Source: an uncultured Flavobacteriaceae bacterium (GTDB lineage Bacteria; Bacteroidota; Bacteroidia; Flavobacteriales; Flavobacteriaceae). From it: DNA of 64,000 bases. The position numbers and the translations under genes were made by a program. Shown piece after piece: positions 26,003 through 36,227 of the stretch. Within the stretch, counting starts at the first letter, position 1. Each line of letters opens with the position of its first letter. The stretch is from the NCBI GenBank assembly GCA_947500575.1, contig CANMSI010000002.1, positions 978,554-1,042,553 on the forward strand. The letters run 5' to 3'. The notes beneath the pieces were generated by a model. That model was not told where the DNA came from and searched no databases. It saw nothing but the letters and a program-made list of their open reading frames with translations.

Positions 26003-29000
26003 ATGAAACAAAATTACATTGTGAGTGGTAACGCTTTACGAAAACGTTTTCGTAATTGTTGCTACTTATTCTCTACAATTTTATTATTCATTTTTGGAAG
26101 TCTACAAACAGTAGAAGCCCAAAAATATGAAAGTATCCCTGGAACCGTAGTCGTTTGTCCGGCAGATTTCGAGGATCAACATTCACGCATGGCCATGAAA
26201 CAAATGGCTGCGAAAAAATCCTCTTTAACGGGGAAACAAAATGCCACTGCTGATATTTCCATTGTCTTTGGGCCAGGGGCTCAAGGAAATGCGGAAGTAC
26301 AAGAGGCTTTTCAATTTGCTGCCGATATTTGGGCAGAAGAAATTGTTTCTTCTGTACCCATTGTAATATCCGCAGACTTTGCCAATCTAGGCGCAGGAGT
26401 TCTCGCATCTGCAGGACCATCCCAATTCTACAGAGATTTTGCTGGCGCTCCAGAAGTAGGTGTATTTTATCCAACGGCTTTAGCCAACTCTTTGGCAGGA
26501 GAACGTATAGATCCTACAGAAACATTTGATCTTGTTGTGAACATAGGAAATGGTATCCCTTGGTATTTTGGTACTGATGGTAATCCACCTGCGGGTCAGT
26601 TTGACTTTGTAACAATTGCTTTACACGAGATAGGTCATGGATTAGGTTTCACGGCTATTAGAAGTTTCTCGGGAGGAGTTGGATCTCTTACATCAGGAGG
26701 TTTTCCCTCAGTATTTTCTTTATTTTATGTTGATGGAGACGGAAATCGTTTATTAGATTTTCCTGATCCCTCCACTGAAATAGGAGATGCCTTTACCGGC
26801 GGTGATCTATTTGTAGACGGACAATTTGCAGTAGCAGCATTGGGTGGTACCCTTCCTGAAATATTTGCACCAGCAAATTTTCAAGGAGGTTCTAGTCTTG
26901 CACACTGGGATGAAGCAACTTTTCCTCCAGGTGATCCAAATTCATTGATGACACCTGCAGCTGGTGCTTCAGAGTCCAATTTTAATATTGGAGATATTAC
27001 CCGTGGTCATTTTAGGGATATGGGATGGGTTCTAGCGACTCAAGCTCCTATTACCGTAGTTCCTGGTAGCTTAACCGCAGAACTCTTTGTAGAAGAAAGC
27101 GTAATGCAAGAACTTACCGTAACCAATATCTCTGAAGAAGCGGTTACTGTAAATGTACTTCCAAGTGGTGTGGAAGTTGTTGTTGGAGTTATTGATCCTG
27201 TAGAACTTACTATTCCTGCAGGGGAATCTGCAACTATTAATGTAGAATTAACTGCTGTAGGTGTTGCCGCAGGACAATATGATGAAACTATCGATTTAGA
27301 TATTCCTGGATTCGACACTTTTGTAAGTGTTCCTGTTTCGGTTAGAGTTTTAGATGGAACTGAAGCGCCAATTATTGCAGTAGACCCTGTATCTTTTGAC
27401 GAAACGGTAAATGAACTAGATATTTTAACCAGAGATTTAACCATCTCTAATACAGGTAATGAAGTTCTTAATTATAGCATCACAGTAAATGGTGAAGATC
27501 AAATTACTTTTGAATCTAAAGTAGCTACTACTAATGCTGCCATTGCTGCGAACGGTTTTACCACTGAGCGCATTGGAAGTACTAGTACAGGTACTATTTC
27601 TGACATAGTGAGTACAGACGGTACATTGAACAAAATAGTGTCTAGTCTTTATGCCACAGATTTTGAAGATTTTACTGCAGGTGAATTAAATGGCCAAGGC
27701 GGTTGGAGTACGCAACCTGCTGGCTTTTGGAATATCACCGATGCAAATCCTGCTGATGGAGCTCAACATGTAAGAGGAACGCCAAATGGTTCCGGAGCTT
27801 TGGGACTTGGATTTTCTCCACTAATTACTCCTGGAAGTGAGCCATTCATGGTAGCTTCTGCAAGAATAAATATAGAAGGAAACGATACTAGTTTTGAGTT
27901 TATCCCGCAATCACCTACTGAAGGTTCCGTAAATACAAGAGTACGTTTTAACGCGGATGGTAGTGTTGATGTATTAGATGCAACTGCTAGCGCATTTGTA
28001 CCTATTAGCGCTCCTCGTCCAACTGGATACTTTGATTTAAGAGTGGTTATCGATAGAGATGATCTTGGACTAAGTGTTTTCTTTGATGATGAGTTAGTTT
28101 TTGCAGGAACAGGTTTTGCTCCCTTTATGGAACAAATTGTTTTGTTTTCAGACAATGCAGGAACTGAAACAACCATGGATATAGATAACATTGAAGTAAC
28201 CGATGGAGATGAAAATGCATTCTTCTTAACCGTTTCACCTAATGGTGGTTCTGTTGCTGAAGGTGCCTCTTCTGTTGTTCAGGTTAAATTTGACGCAAGA
28301 GCTTTAGAAGCCGGTGTATATACCGCTACAATTAATGTATCTAGCGATGATCCTAATAATGGATCCATAGACATTCCTGTAACCTTAACAGTATTAGTAC
28401 CTCCTACTATTACAGTAGCGCCAGATGCGTTAAGTGAGTCAGTAGATGTTATGGTAGACGATCCGCCAGTAAAAACAGCCACTTTTACGGTAAGTAATTC
28501 TGGTGAAAGTCCACTCGATTTTACTACATCTTTAGGTGCAACCGTATTTTCGGCGCCAGTAGTTGATCCAGAAACGATACTTGCTAATTTAGACATGTCT
28601 AGATATGGTGTTGGCAATACAAGCAACGCAGAAGAAAAGTCTTCTGGTAAAATGGATCAAACAGATCGTTTGAAATTTACAAATTCTAATATTTTATTGG
28701 AAAACGCTACTATTAATGACTCTATCTTTTATGATACGGGTATTAATTTCCCAGATAATTTTGCTGGAGTAGATGTAGATCCTTACTCTAGTGCCGTAAA
28801 TTTTGATGTAACATCAGACTTTACGCTAACAGCAGTTAGAAATGGATATCGTACAGAAGCCTTGGCAAATCCTGTTTACATTCTTGAAATTGTAAGAGGT
28901 GGAGCTACACCAAACGACGGAGAATTACTTTTATCTAAAACTTTTGAGCAAGCTAGCGAAGAAGGAGTAGTTGTAATTGAAGAATTGGGCAGTGCGTTTG

Positions 29001-31735
29001 ATTTCTCTGCCGGAGAATCCTTTTGGGTAGTTCACAAATACCCAGTTGGAATTTCATTCCCACAAGGGGTAGACGATGCTGCAACACAGCGTCCTGATAC
29101 TTATTTCTTTAGTGGAGATGGTGGTACTACATACAACCCCTCTGGTTTTGTTTTCTTTGTGAGAGCATTGAGTGGAGATGTTGATGGAGGACCTTATATT
29201 ACATTAGAACCATCAGAAGGTTCTGTTGCTCCAGGAGAATCTGTAGATGTAGAAGTTACTTTCGATGGTACTTCACTAGCAAATGGAACATTTGAAACAG
29301 ATATTTTGGTCAACAGCAATGACCCTATTACACCAACTGCCACAGTAGCTACAACATTCGTAGTTTCTGGTCAGATTAGTGGTATAGCGGTTTCTGATGA
29401 ATTACTTCTATTTAACGATGTATTTGTTGGGAATACGAAGCCAAATACATTTACAATTACAAACACTGGTTTAGCTCAGTTAAACGTAAGTTCAATTGCT
29501 TCTGATAACGAAGACTTTACGGTTGAACCATCTTCTGCAGCTATCGGTGCTGGTGAAGAATTAGAAGTAACGGTAACTTTTGCACCTTCTAGTACTGGAA
29601 GTATTAATGGTGTGATAAGTATTACCAGTGATGCTTCTAATGCTACTAATCCTGTTGAGGTGATTGTGAATGGTATTGGGGTAGATCCTCCAATGGCTTT
29701 CCTAGACCCTCAAGAAGTTTTTGAAAGTACTAATAAAGGAACTACTGTAGATACGGAAATTGTACTAAGAAATGACGGTAACTCGCCATTGCAATACTCT
29801 TTCCCTGACCTTGCAGTTGCTGCTTTGTTAGCAGATCCAAATGTACAACTGAATAATACAGAGATTATTAATTTTAGTAATTTCTCTCAAACCCAAGAAA
29901 AAGGTTTTGTAGATACTAGAGTGGGTCATCCTGTAGATAATAGTTTGGGTACAGATACTACTTTTGGATATACTTGGATTGACAATGATGAACCAGATGG
30001 ACCAATATATTTCCCATTTGATATTAGAGGTATTGGAACAGATGTTTCAGCGCAAGTTGGAGCAGATGGTACGGTAGAACTTACCTTACCTACTCCAATA
30101 GAGTATTATGGAATTACCTATGAAAGCTTGTTTATCAATGCGAACGGCTTTGTTTCATTCCAAGCTCCTACATCCTTTGTTACTTGGGTTAATTCTCAAA
30201 TCCCAGTAGATAATGCGGTTAATAATGTTGTTGCAGGGTTCTGGACAGATTTAGAGCCACAAAATGGCGGTTCTGTTCACGTTGCTGCATTTACAGATGC
30301 TATAGTAGTACAATGGTCAGATACCCCTACTTTCTTAGGAGCGCCTGACGAATTGGTTACTTTTAAAATCATCCTTTATTTTGATGGAAACATTGATATA
30401 TTCTACGATGATGTAGACGGTGCTTCTTTTACAGATGAGGGTACTGTTGGAATAGAAAATGCAGATGGTACTGATGGCGCACAAGTTGCTTTCAACACAC
30501 CTTATATTAAGGATGGTTTAGCAGTTCGTTTTGTACAGCCAGAAGTTGGGTTTGTTAATCTAGTAAGTAATATTAGCCCAATGTCAGGAGTTGTTCCTGC
30601 TGGCGGTTCTAGAACAATAACAGTTACCCTAGATGCTACTAATTTAGATCCTGGCACCTATAGAGATAGACTTACTGTTTCTAGCAATGCACCAGATAAA
30701 ATGGGAAGTACTTCCATTATTGAATTAGAAGTGCTTGACTTCCCTGAAGTTACTAGCTTCCTATTGGTTAATGCAGATACAGATGAGGCTATTGGACCAT
30801 TAAACGATGGAGATGTTATTAATCTAAACGATTTCCCAGACAATAGCTTTAATGTTGTTGCTGTAACAGGTGAATTCCCTGTGGGAAGTGTTGTATTTGA
30901 TTATAATGGAACCAATGCATTCCAAAAAGAGAATGTTGCGCCGTACGCTCTAGGCGGAGATAGAAATGGTGATTTTAAACCTTTATCTCTTGCTCTTGGA
31001 ACCAACACGGTTACTGCAACAGCTTATTCTGGAAGAAACGGTTCTGGTGAAGTTGGCGGTGCTCAAACCATTAGTTTTGAGGTGATCAATGAAACTGAAC
31101 CAGAATTAATGAGTTTTACATTGGTGAATTCATCTACCAATATGGACATTGGTCCTATTGCTGATGGAGATGTTCTCGATCTTGCAGATTATCCAGAGAA
31201 TGGTTTAAGCATTGTTGCAGAAACCAATATGGATGGTGTAGGTAGCGTTATATTTGGATTTAATGGCGTAAGTCGTTTCCAAGTAGAAAATGTTGCTCCT
31301 TATGCCCTTGACGGAGATATTGCGGGTAATTATAACGCAGTTAATTTCCCACTAGGTATCAATACAATTACAGCTACTGTTTATACAGGTAGAAATGGTG
31401 GAGGAGCCATTGCCGCAGAAATGACCATCAATATAGATGTAATTGATTCTAGCGCCCCTGAAGCGAGAGCTGGCGATAGTGTGGCTGGGAAAATCTTCCC
31501 GAACCCTGTTGAAGATATTGCCTATTTCTCTTTAGAAGGAAGTGATGAGCAAACCTTAAATGGTACGCTCTTTAACTTACTTGGTCAGGTGGTTAAACCA
31601 TCATTTGATTTTGATTTAGATGATACAGGTAATGGATTCTTAGATATGTCTAATATCTCTCAAGGAACATACATCTTGAGACTTACAGATAGTAAGGGTG
31701 ATATAGTATCGCAAGTTAAAGTATTGAAAAGGTAA
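26003..31735 (+). CDS. Giant secreted M8-like metalloprotease with choice-of-anchor/Ig domains and T9SS tail
   Basis: The 1910-residue protein has a signal peptide ending VEAQ (about residue 39). The N-terminal domain carries HEIGHGLGF (His208, Glu209, His212). A distant histidine lies in AHWDEATFPPGDPNSLMTP (His301, with a candidate Met-turn near 316) and GDITRGHFRDMGW follows. HExxHxLGF with a remote third ligand and Met-turn is the leishmanolysin (M8) type of metzincin. A series of ASPM/SPD2/Hydin-like and choice-of-anchor domains follows (SNTGNEVLNYSI, SNSGESPLDF, TNTGLAQLNV, RNDGNSPLQYSF), with a lectin-like insert around 545-735. Two related Ig-like repeats lie near 1580-1820. The end, GKIFPNPVEDIAYFSL to VKVLKR, is a type A Por sorting domain, so export is through T9SS. 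Confidence 0.88.
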   Translation: MKQNYIVSGNALRKRFRNCCYLFSTILLFIFGSLQTVEAQKYESIPGTVVVCPADFEDQHSRMAMKQMAAKKSSLTGKQNATADISIVFGPGAQGNAEVQEAFQFAADIWAEEIVSSVPIVISADFANLGAGVLASAGPSQFYRDFAGAPEVGVFYPTALANSLAGERIDPTETFDLVVNIGNGIPWYFGTDGNPPAGQFDFVTIALHEIGHGLGFTAIRSFSGGVGSLTSGGFPSVFSLFYVDGDGNRLLDFPDPSTEIGDAFTGGDLFVDGQFAVAALGGTLPEIFAPANFQGGSSLAHWDEATFPPGDPNSLMTPAAGASESNFNIGDITRGHFRDMGWVLATQAPITVVPGSLTAELFVEESVMQELTVTNISEEAVTVNVLPSGVEVVVGVIDPVELTIPAGESATINVELTAVGVAAGQYDETIDLDIPGFDTFVSVPVSVRVLDGTEAPIIAVDPVSFDETVNELDILTRDLTISNTGNEVLNYSITVNGEDQITFESKVATTNAAIAANGFTTERIGSTSTGTISDIVSTDGTLNKIVSSLYATDFEDFTAGELNGQGGWSTQPAGFWNITDANPADGAQHVRGTPNGSGALGLGFSPLITPGSEPFMVASARINIEGNDTSFEFIPQSPTEGSVNTRVRFNADGSVDVLDATASAFVPISAPRPTGYFDLRVVIDRDDLGLSVFFDDELVFAGTGFAPFMEQIVLFSDNAGTETTMDIDNIEVTDGDENAFFLTVSPNGGSVAEGASSVVQVKFDARALEAGVYTATINVSSDDPNNGSIDIPVTLTVLVPPTITVAPDALSESVDVMVDDPPVKTATFTVSNSGESPLDFTTSLGATVFSAPVVDPETILANLDMSRYGVGNTSNAEEKSSGKMDQTDRLKFTNSNILLENATINDSIFYDTGINFPDNFAGVDVDPYSSAVNFDVTSDFTLTAVRNGYRTEALANPVYILEIVRGGATPNDGELLLSKTFEQASEEGVVVIEELGSAFDFSAGESFWVVHKYPVGISFPQGVDDAATQRPDTYFFSGDGGTTYNPSGFVFFVRALSGDVDGGPYITLEPSEGSVAPGESVDVEVTFDGTSLANGTFETDILVNSNDPITPTATVATTFVVSGQISGIAVSDELLLFNDVFVGNTKPNTFTITNTGLAQLNVSSIASDNEDFTVEPSSAAIGAGEELEVTVTFAPSSTGSINGVISITSDASNATNPVEVIVNGIGVDPPMAFLDPQEVFESTNKGTTVDTEIVLRNDGNSPLQYSFPDLAVAALLADPNVQLNNTEIINFSNFSQTQEKGFVDTRVGHPVDNSLGTDTTFGYTWIDNDEPDGPIYFPFDIRGIGTDVSAQVGADGTVELTLPTPIEYYGITYESLFINANGFVSFQAPTSFVTWVNSQIPVDNAVNNVVAGFWTDLEPQNGGSVHVAAFTDAIVVQWSDTPTFLGAPDELVTFKIILYFDGNIDIFYDDVDGASFTDEGTVGIENADGTDGAQVAFNTPYIKDGLAVRFVQPEVGFVNLVSNISPMSGVVPAGGSRTITVTLDATNLDPGTYRDRLTVSSNAPDKMGSTSIIELEVLDFPEVTSFLLVNADTDEAIGPLNDGDVINLNDFPDNSFNVVAVTGEFPVGSVVFDYNGTNAFQKENVAPYALGGDRNGDFKPLSLALGTNTVTATAYSGRNGSGEVGGAQTISFEVINETEPELMSFTLVNSSTNMDIGPIADGDVLDLADYPENGLSIVAETNMDGVGSVIFGFNGVSRFQVENVAPYALDGDIAGNYNAVNFPLGINTITATVYTGRNGGGAIAAEMTINIDVIDSSAPEARAGDSVAGKIFPNPVEDIAYFSLEGSDEQTLNGTLFNLLGQVVKPSFDFDLDDTGNGFLDMSNISQGTYILRLTDSKGDIVSQVKVLKR

Positions 31736-31762
31736 CTTTTTAAAACACTTTAATGATAAAGT

Positions 31763-31797
31763 AAAGGCAGCAAGTTATACTTGCTGCCTTTTTTATA
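31763..31797 (+). terminator. Rho-independent terminator after the metalloprotease gene
   Basis: AAAGGCAGCAAG (31763-31774) pairs with CTTGCTGCCTTT (31780-31791), loop TTATA, followed by TTTTT. Strong classical terminator. Confidence 0.9.
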
Positions 31798-31829
31798 TTT
31801 TAGAATCTAATTTCATACCCTAGTTAGTT

Positions 31830-32342
31830 TTGGAAATCACAAATAGTACACCAGAAGACATAGATGCAATTTTTGAATTGTACCGGCTTGCAACAGTATT
31901 TCAAAAAGATAAATTTCCAGATAACTTATGGCCTCAATTTGATGAAAGACTTATTACATCAGAAATAGCAGAGAAAAGACAATGGAAACTACTCATTGAA
32001 AAGCAAATTGCATGCATTTGGGCGGTCACTTTTAATGATCCTCAGATTTGGGAAGAAAAAGATGCTGACCCCGCCATTTACCTACACAGAATTGCAACGA
32101 ATCCCAATTTTAGAGGACATCAATTTGTTACCAAAATAGTGGACTGGGCAAAACCATATGCCAGTACAATGAATAAAATGTACATACGAATGGATACCTG
32201 TGGTAACAATACACGTCTCATTCAACATTATAAGAATAGCGGATTTCAATTTCTTGGAATGTCAAAAATAAAAACATCCGAAGGACTCCCAAGCCATTAT
32301 AAAAATGCACAGGTATGTAGGTTTGAAATTGCTCTTACGTAA
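31830..32342 (+). CDS. GNAT-family N-acetyltransferase
   Basis: The 170-residue protein starts at TTG 31830; an in-frame TAG lies three codons upstream and no ATG is near. The GNAT fold is visible: EITNSTPEDIDAIFELYRLA, the beta4/alpha3 acetyl-CoA segment LHRIATNPNFRGHQFVTKIVDWAK (a variant of R/Q-x-x-G-x-G/A), and RMDTCGNNTRLIQHYKNSGFQFLG. The acceptor substrate is unknown. It lies between a terminator and the promoter of the signalling operon, so it is transcribed alone. Confidence 0.87.
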   Translation: MEITNSTPEDIDAIFELYRLATVFQKDKFPDNLWPQFDERLITSEIAEKRQWKLLIEKQIACIWAVTFNDPQIWEEKDADPAIYLHRIATNPNFRGHQFVTKIVDWAKPYASTMNKMYIRMDTCGNNTRLIQHYKNSGFQFLGMSKIKTSEGLPSHYKNAQVCRFEIALT

Positions 32343-32371
32343 AATATTTGTCAACCCAAATAAGTCATTGA

Positions 32372-32427
32372 CCTACACAAAACTTCCATTCGTCTACACT
32401 TGATCCATTATTTACACGTTATTTTAG
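32372..32427 (+). promoter_or_regulatory. 21-bp-period direct repeat and promoter of the signalling operon (site B)
   Basis: CCTACAC (32372) and TCTACAC (32393) lie exactly 21 bp apart, each followed by a CCATT element (TTCCATTC, ATCCATTA). Candidate -7 boxes are TATTTAC (32409) and TATTTTAG (32420), 49-38 bp before the ATG of the response regulator. The spacing fits LytTR-type dimers, which bind direct repeats with 21-22 bp periodicity. Related sites stand at 38355, 41064 and 48598, all in the same orientation. Confidence 0.55.
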
Positions 32428-32457
32428 CATATTGCAGATTACTTAAACCTAATTATC

Positions 32458-32859
32458 ATGAAAATTCTTTTTATAGAGGACGATGCTATTGAAACTATGA
32501 AATTGCAACGAACCGTTGCTAAACTTCCAGTAAAACCAGCAATTGTTGAAGCAAAAAATGGAGAAGAAGCATTACATATTTTGAAATCTGGGGACGATCT
32601 GCCCGATGTTATTCTTTTAGATCTCAACATGCCAAAAATGAGTGGCATAGAGTTTCTTACGGTCTTAAAAGCGGATGATGTATTAAAGTACCTTCCTACA
32701 GTGATCCTCACAACATCTGAAAACAGAGCAGATTTATTAGAATGTTACAGAATAGGGATCGCAGGTTACGTTATAAAACCCTTAAAATATGAGGATTATG
32801 AGTCTAAAATTCAAAAGGTTCTGGCATATTGGAGTATCAATGAGGTGGTAAAAGGCTAA
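32458..32859 (+). CDS. Single-domain response regulator (CheY-like)
   Basis: The 133-residue protein consists only of a receiver domain: acidic pair EDD at 7-9, phospho-acceptor Asp55 in VILLDLNMPKMSG, Thr in ILTTSE and Lys in GYVIKPLKYEDY. The subfamily is that of Rcp1-like regulators often coupled to PAS-rich hybrid or phytochrome kinases. With no output domain it must act by protein contact or as a phosphate shuttle/sink. It is the first gene after the direct-repeat promoter and is followed 77 bp later by the H-NOX gene, which may have its own weak promoter (TACTTTTA at 32911). Confidence 0.92.
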   Translation: MKILFIEDDAIETMKLQRTVAKLPVKPAIVEAKNGEEALHILKSGDDLPDVILLDLNMPKMSGIEFLTVLKADDVLKYLPTVILTTSENRADLLECYRIGIAGYVIKPLKYEDYESKIQKVLAYWSINEVVKG

Positions 32860-32936
32860 CAGAAAAATGCATTTTCACAACAAATAATATATTAAAAGTA
32901 CTACTTTTCTTACTTTTATCTTATCAAACTGAATAT

Positions 32937-33479
32937 ATGAAAGGCATTGTTTTTACCGAATTTCTAGAAATGGTTGAATCTTCCTTTGGCTTGGAAGTGG
33001 TAGATAATATTATTGAAAATTCCGAATTGCCTTCTGAAGGCATTTATACCTCGGTTGGCACCTATGATTTTAATGAAATGGTTCATCTCATTACCAATCT
33101 CAGTACGGAGGTATCAGTACCCATGAATGATCTCATATATACCTTTGGGTTGTATCTTTTCACAAGCTTAGGCAAGGCACACCCAGAAGTAATTCAGAGT
33201 TATAATTCGCCTCTGGCCCTACTCTACTCTATTGAAGATCATATTCATGTTCACGTAAAGAAACTATATCCAGATGCCGAGTTACCCACTTTTAAAATAT
33301 TAGAAAAAACGGATACATCCATTTCTATGATTTATTCTTCTTCTAGGGGACTCTATCGACTTGCGCATGGTCTAATTGAAAAGACTTTTGAACACTTCAA
33401 TGGCAGCGCACAAATATCCTATGAACTGCTAAAAGAAGATGGTACCGAAGTGAAATTTGATGTAACCCAAAATGGATAA
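32937..33479 (+). CDS. H-NOX haem nitric oxide/oxygen sensor
   Basis: The 180-residue protein matches the stand-alone bacterial H-NOX domain along its length. The proximal haem ligand is His104 in IHVHVKKLYPDAELPTF, aligned with His105 of soluble guanylate cyclase beta1. The propionate-binding YxSxR motif is Tyr133-x-Ser135-x-Arg137 in IYSSSRGLYRLAHG. In known systems, free H-NOX proteins bind NO and inhibit an associated histidine kinase. Its gene overlaps the next one, a PAS histidine kinase, by 8 bp, the usual H-NOX/kinase pairing. I see no distal-pocket tyrosine that would clearly predict stable O2 binding, but this cannot be settled by eye. Confidence 0.93.
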   Translation: MKGIVFTEFLEMVESSFGLEVVDNIIENSELPSEGIYTSVGTYDFNEMVHLITNLSTEVSVPMNDLIYTFGLYLFTSLGKAHPEVIQSYNSPLALLYSIEDHIHVHVKKLYPDAELPTFKILEKTDTSISMIYSSSRGLYRLAHGLIEKTFEHFNGSAQISYELLKEDGTEVKFDVTQNG

Positions 33480-35094
33480 CAAAGAAGTTACATTACTAAA
33501 AAAAGCATTAGAACGACAAAAAAAAGCGCGTTTTCAAGCAGAAAAGATCCTGGAAAAAAAATCCAAAGAACTCTATGATGCGACCCATCACCTCAAAGAA
33601 GTAAACGATCGTTTAGAAAATCTTTTAAGTGAAAAAACTTCTGAACTGGATGGTGTTTTCATTAATATAGTAGATCCATATGTAGTAATGGATCTACAGT
33701 TTAATGTTATTAAAATGAACGGTTCGGCGAAGGAGTTTTTAGGGTACGATTCGGAAAAAGAATCGCTAAATCTTTCCAGCCTTGTTCATCCAGACTATAT
33801 GGAGTACACTGCAGAATCTATTCAGACACTTATCACTGTTGGTACTTTAAAAAATTATAGAGCTAAAATTATCCTTAAAGATGCTGAAGAAAAGTTCATT
33901 CAAATAAATAGCAGTCTTATCTATGATAAAAATGGCAAACCAATAGCGGCTCAAGGTATTATTAGAGACATCACTCAAGAAACAGAGATTAAACATTTAT
34001 TAGCAGAGCAGAAAAAAGAACTCAATATTATTGTTGAAAATTCTCCCATGGGTATTGTGCTTACCATTGGTGGTAAAATAATAAAAACAAATAAAGCCTT
34101 TACAGAACTTTTGGGGTATTCCGAAGCAGAGTTTAAAACACTCAATGTTAAAGACATTTCTTTACCCGAAGATATGGATGCTTCCAAAGAGCTCATGGAT
34201 CAAATGAACTCGGGAAAGCTTGATCATTTTTCTTTGGTTAAAAGATATATCCGTAAAGATGGCACTAGTTTATGGGCAAAAAACTCGGTTAGCGCTGTTA
34301 AGAATGCAAAAGGAGAAATTGAGTATCAGGTTGCCATGATTGAAGATATTACCAAACAAAAATTACTAGAAAAACAGAAAGAACAGCTTCTAAAAGAACT
34401 AGAAAATAGTAATAAAGGCTTACAAGAATACGCCCATATTGTTTCCCACGATTTAAAATCTCCTTTGAGAAGTATTAGTGCTTTGGCATCATGGATACAG
34501 GAAGACTATAAAGATATTTTAGACGAAGCTGGAAACAAGAATCTTCAATTAATGCAAGAAAAAATAGGTTCTATGGATAGCCTTATTCATGGAATCCTAG
34601 AATATTCTACGGCAAATAGTTCCGCACTAGATAATACGGAAGTAGACCTTAACCAAGTCATCAAAGAGATAAGAGAAAGTATTTTTATCCCAGACCACGT
34701 ACAACTTGTAATACCGCAAGCGCTTCCTAAAATTTTATGTGATAAAATTAAGATACATCAGTTATTTCAAAACATTATTAGTAATGCGGTTGTTCATATA
34801 GATAAAAAGAAAGGCCTAGTAGAAGTGCTTAGCCAAGAAAATAATACCAATTGGCAATTTACTATCAAGGATAATGGTGTTGGAATCCCAAAGAAATATC
34901 ATAAAAAAATATTTGAAATATTTCAATCAATAGGTGAAAGTGAAAGATCTACAGGTATTGGTCTGTCCATTGTGAAGAAGATTGTAGATCGCTACGGCGG
35001 GGAAGTATGGGTAGAAAGCGAACCCGGAATGGGCACAGAATTTCATTTTACTTTAGATAAAAAGAGCTGCTCTGTTCAACAAGAAATAGAATAA
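33472..35094 (+). CDS. Soluble PAS-PAS histidine kinase (H-NOX associated)
   Basis: The 540-residue protein lacks membrane helices. Residues 1-55 are a coiled coil, and two PAS domains follow (about 58-178 and 190-300, the second with a PAC-like YIRKDGTSLWAKNSVSAVKNAKGEIEY). Then come HisKA with His326 in VSHDLKSPLR and HATPase with N box NIISNAV, G1 DNGVGIP and G2 STGIGLSI. There is no receiver domain, so phosphate must pass to separate proteins: the CheY-like or LytTR regulators, probably with the HPt protein. Its start overlaps the H-NOX gene by 8 bp and its stop abuts FIST (shared base), so it is translationally coupled to both. Confidence 0.93.
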   Translation: MDNKEVTLLKKALERQKKARFQAEKILEKKSKELYDATHHLKEVNDRLENLLSEKTSELDGVFINIVDPYVVMDLQFNVIKMNGSAKEFLGYDSEKESLNLSSLVHPDYMEYTAESIQTLITVGTLKNYRAKIILKDAEEKFIQINSSLIYDKNGKPIAAQGIIRDITQETEIKHLLAEQKKELNIIVENSPMGIVLTIGGKIIKTNKAFTELLGYSEAEFKTLNVKDISLPEDMDASKELMDQMNSGKLDHFSLVKRYIRKDGTSLWAKNSVSAVKNAKGEIEYQVAMIEDITKQKLLEKQKEQLLKELENSNKGLQEYAHIVSHDLKSPLRSISALASWIQEDYKDILDEAGNKNLQLMQEKIGSMDSLIHGILEYSTANSSALDNTEVDLNQVIKEIRESIFIPDHVQLVIPQALPKILCDKIKIHQLFQNIISNAVVHIDKKKGLVEVLSQENNTNWQFTIKDNGVGIPKKYHKKIFEIFQSIGESERSTGIGLSIVKKIVDRYGGEVWVESEPGMGTEFHFTLDKKSCSVQQEIE

Positions 35095-36227
35095 TGAGAA
35101 CGATTCAAGGAATAAAAACTGGAAAACAACCATTTAAATTTGATGCAGAAATCTCAGCATTTAAGAATCCGTTGGTGCTTGTCTTTGGCAACCGGTATAT
35201 GCTTGAACATGAAAACATATATGAGGAAATAAAACAGTTCTTTCCTAATGGTCATATCGTTTTCGGTACTACTTCTGGCGAAATCATGAATGAAACAGTA
35301 TATGAAAGTAGTATTGTACTAACCGCCGTTGATTTTGATAAAGGCTCTTTTTTGGTAAAAAGAAAGAATGTATCAGATTTTAATAATAACGACCAACATC
35401 TTGGAGAAAATTTAATGAAGGAGTTTCCTTTGGAAAATTTAAAACACCTTTTTTTAGTATCGGAAGGAAGTACTGTTAATGGCAGTGCTTTAATCAATGG
35501 TTTTGAATCAAGAAAAGACAAAACCATAGGTCTTTCTGGTGGTTTATGTGGTGATGACGATCGTTTTGAACGAACGCTCTCTTCATACAATGAAAACCCA
35601 AAAGAAGGAGAAATTGTTGCCATTGGGTTTTATGGAGCATCCTTGGAAATTACCAGTGCTAACTTTGGAGGCTGGACTCCCTTTGGTCCAGAACGCATCA
35701 TTACCAAATCAAAAGATAATGTCTTGTATGAGTTAGATGGGAAACCGGCATTGGATTTATATAAAAAATATTTAGGCGAAAAAGCTAAAGAACTTCCTAA
35801 ATCGGCATTATTATACCCCTTAAGTGTTCGCGATCCTAATGATAATGTGGCGATTGTTAGAACCATTTTAAATATTGATGAAACCAACAACACCATGATT
35901 CTTGCAGGGGATGTTCCTGAAGGCTCCAAAGTACAATTAATGATGTCTAATGTAGATGATATTGCCAATGGCGCTCGGAAGGCGGCAGAATATGCTATGA
36001 GAAACAGAAAGCATAAACCTCAATTGGCAATTTTAATAAGCTGTGTTGGGAGAAAACTAATAATGGATCAAAGAACGGAAGAAGAGGTAGAAGAAGTAAT
36101 CTCTGTGATTGGCAGTGATACCGCAGTGTCTGGTTTTTATTCCTATGGAGAGATGGCACCATTTGCGGGACAAGATGCATGTAAGTTGCACAATCAAACA
36201 ATGACCTTAACCCTATTTAGCGAATAA
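35094..36227 (+). CDS. FIST-domain sensor (NosP family)
   Basis: The 377-residue protein carries FIST_N (about 25-215: PLVLVFGNRYMLEHENIYEEI, VFGTTSGEIM, GLSGGLCGDDDRFERT) and FIST_C (about 225-375, with LISCVGRKLIMDQRTEEEVEEV and GFYSYGEMAPF). The terminal LHNQTMTLTLF is the hallmark of the family. FIST proteins include NosP, haem proteins that sense nitric oxide and modulate histidine kinases and biofilm state in Proteobacteria. Its position between two soluble kinases and next to H-NOX makes an NO-sensing role attractive, but haem binding is not provable from sequence. Stops and starts overlap by one base on both sides. Confidence 0.92.
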   Translation: MRTIQGIKTGKQPFKFDAEISAFKNPLVLVFGNRYMLEHENIYEEIKQFFPNGHIVFGTTSGEIMNETVYESSIVLTAVDFDKGSFLVKRKNVSDFNNNDQHLGENLMKEFPLENLKHLFLVSEGSTVNGSALINGFESRKDKTIGLSGGLCGDDDRFERTLSSYNENPKEGEIVAIGFYGASLEITSANFGGWTPFGPERIITKSKDNVLYELDGKPALDLYKKYLGEKAKELPKSALLYPLSVRDPNDNVAIVRTILNIDETNNTMILAGDVPEGSKVQLMMSNVDDIANGARKAAEYAMRNRKHKPQLAILISCVGRKLIMDQRTEEEVEEVISVIGSDTAVSGFYSYGEMAPFAGQDACKLHNQTMTLTLFSE

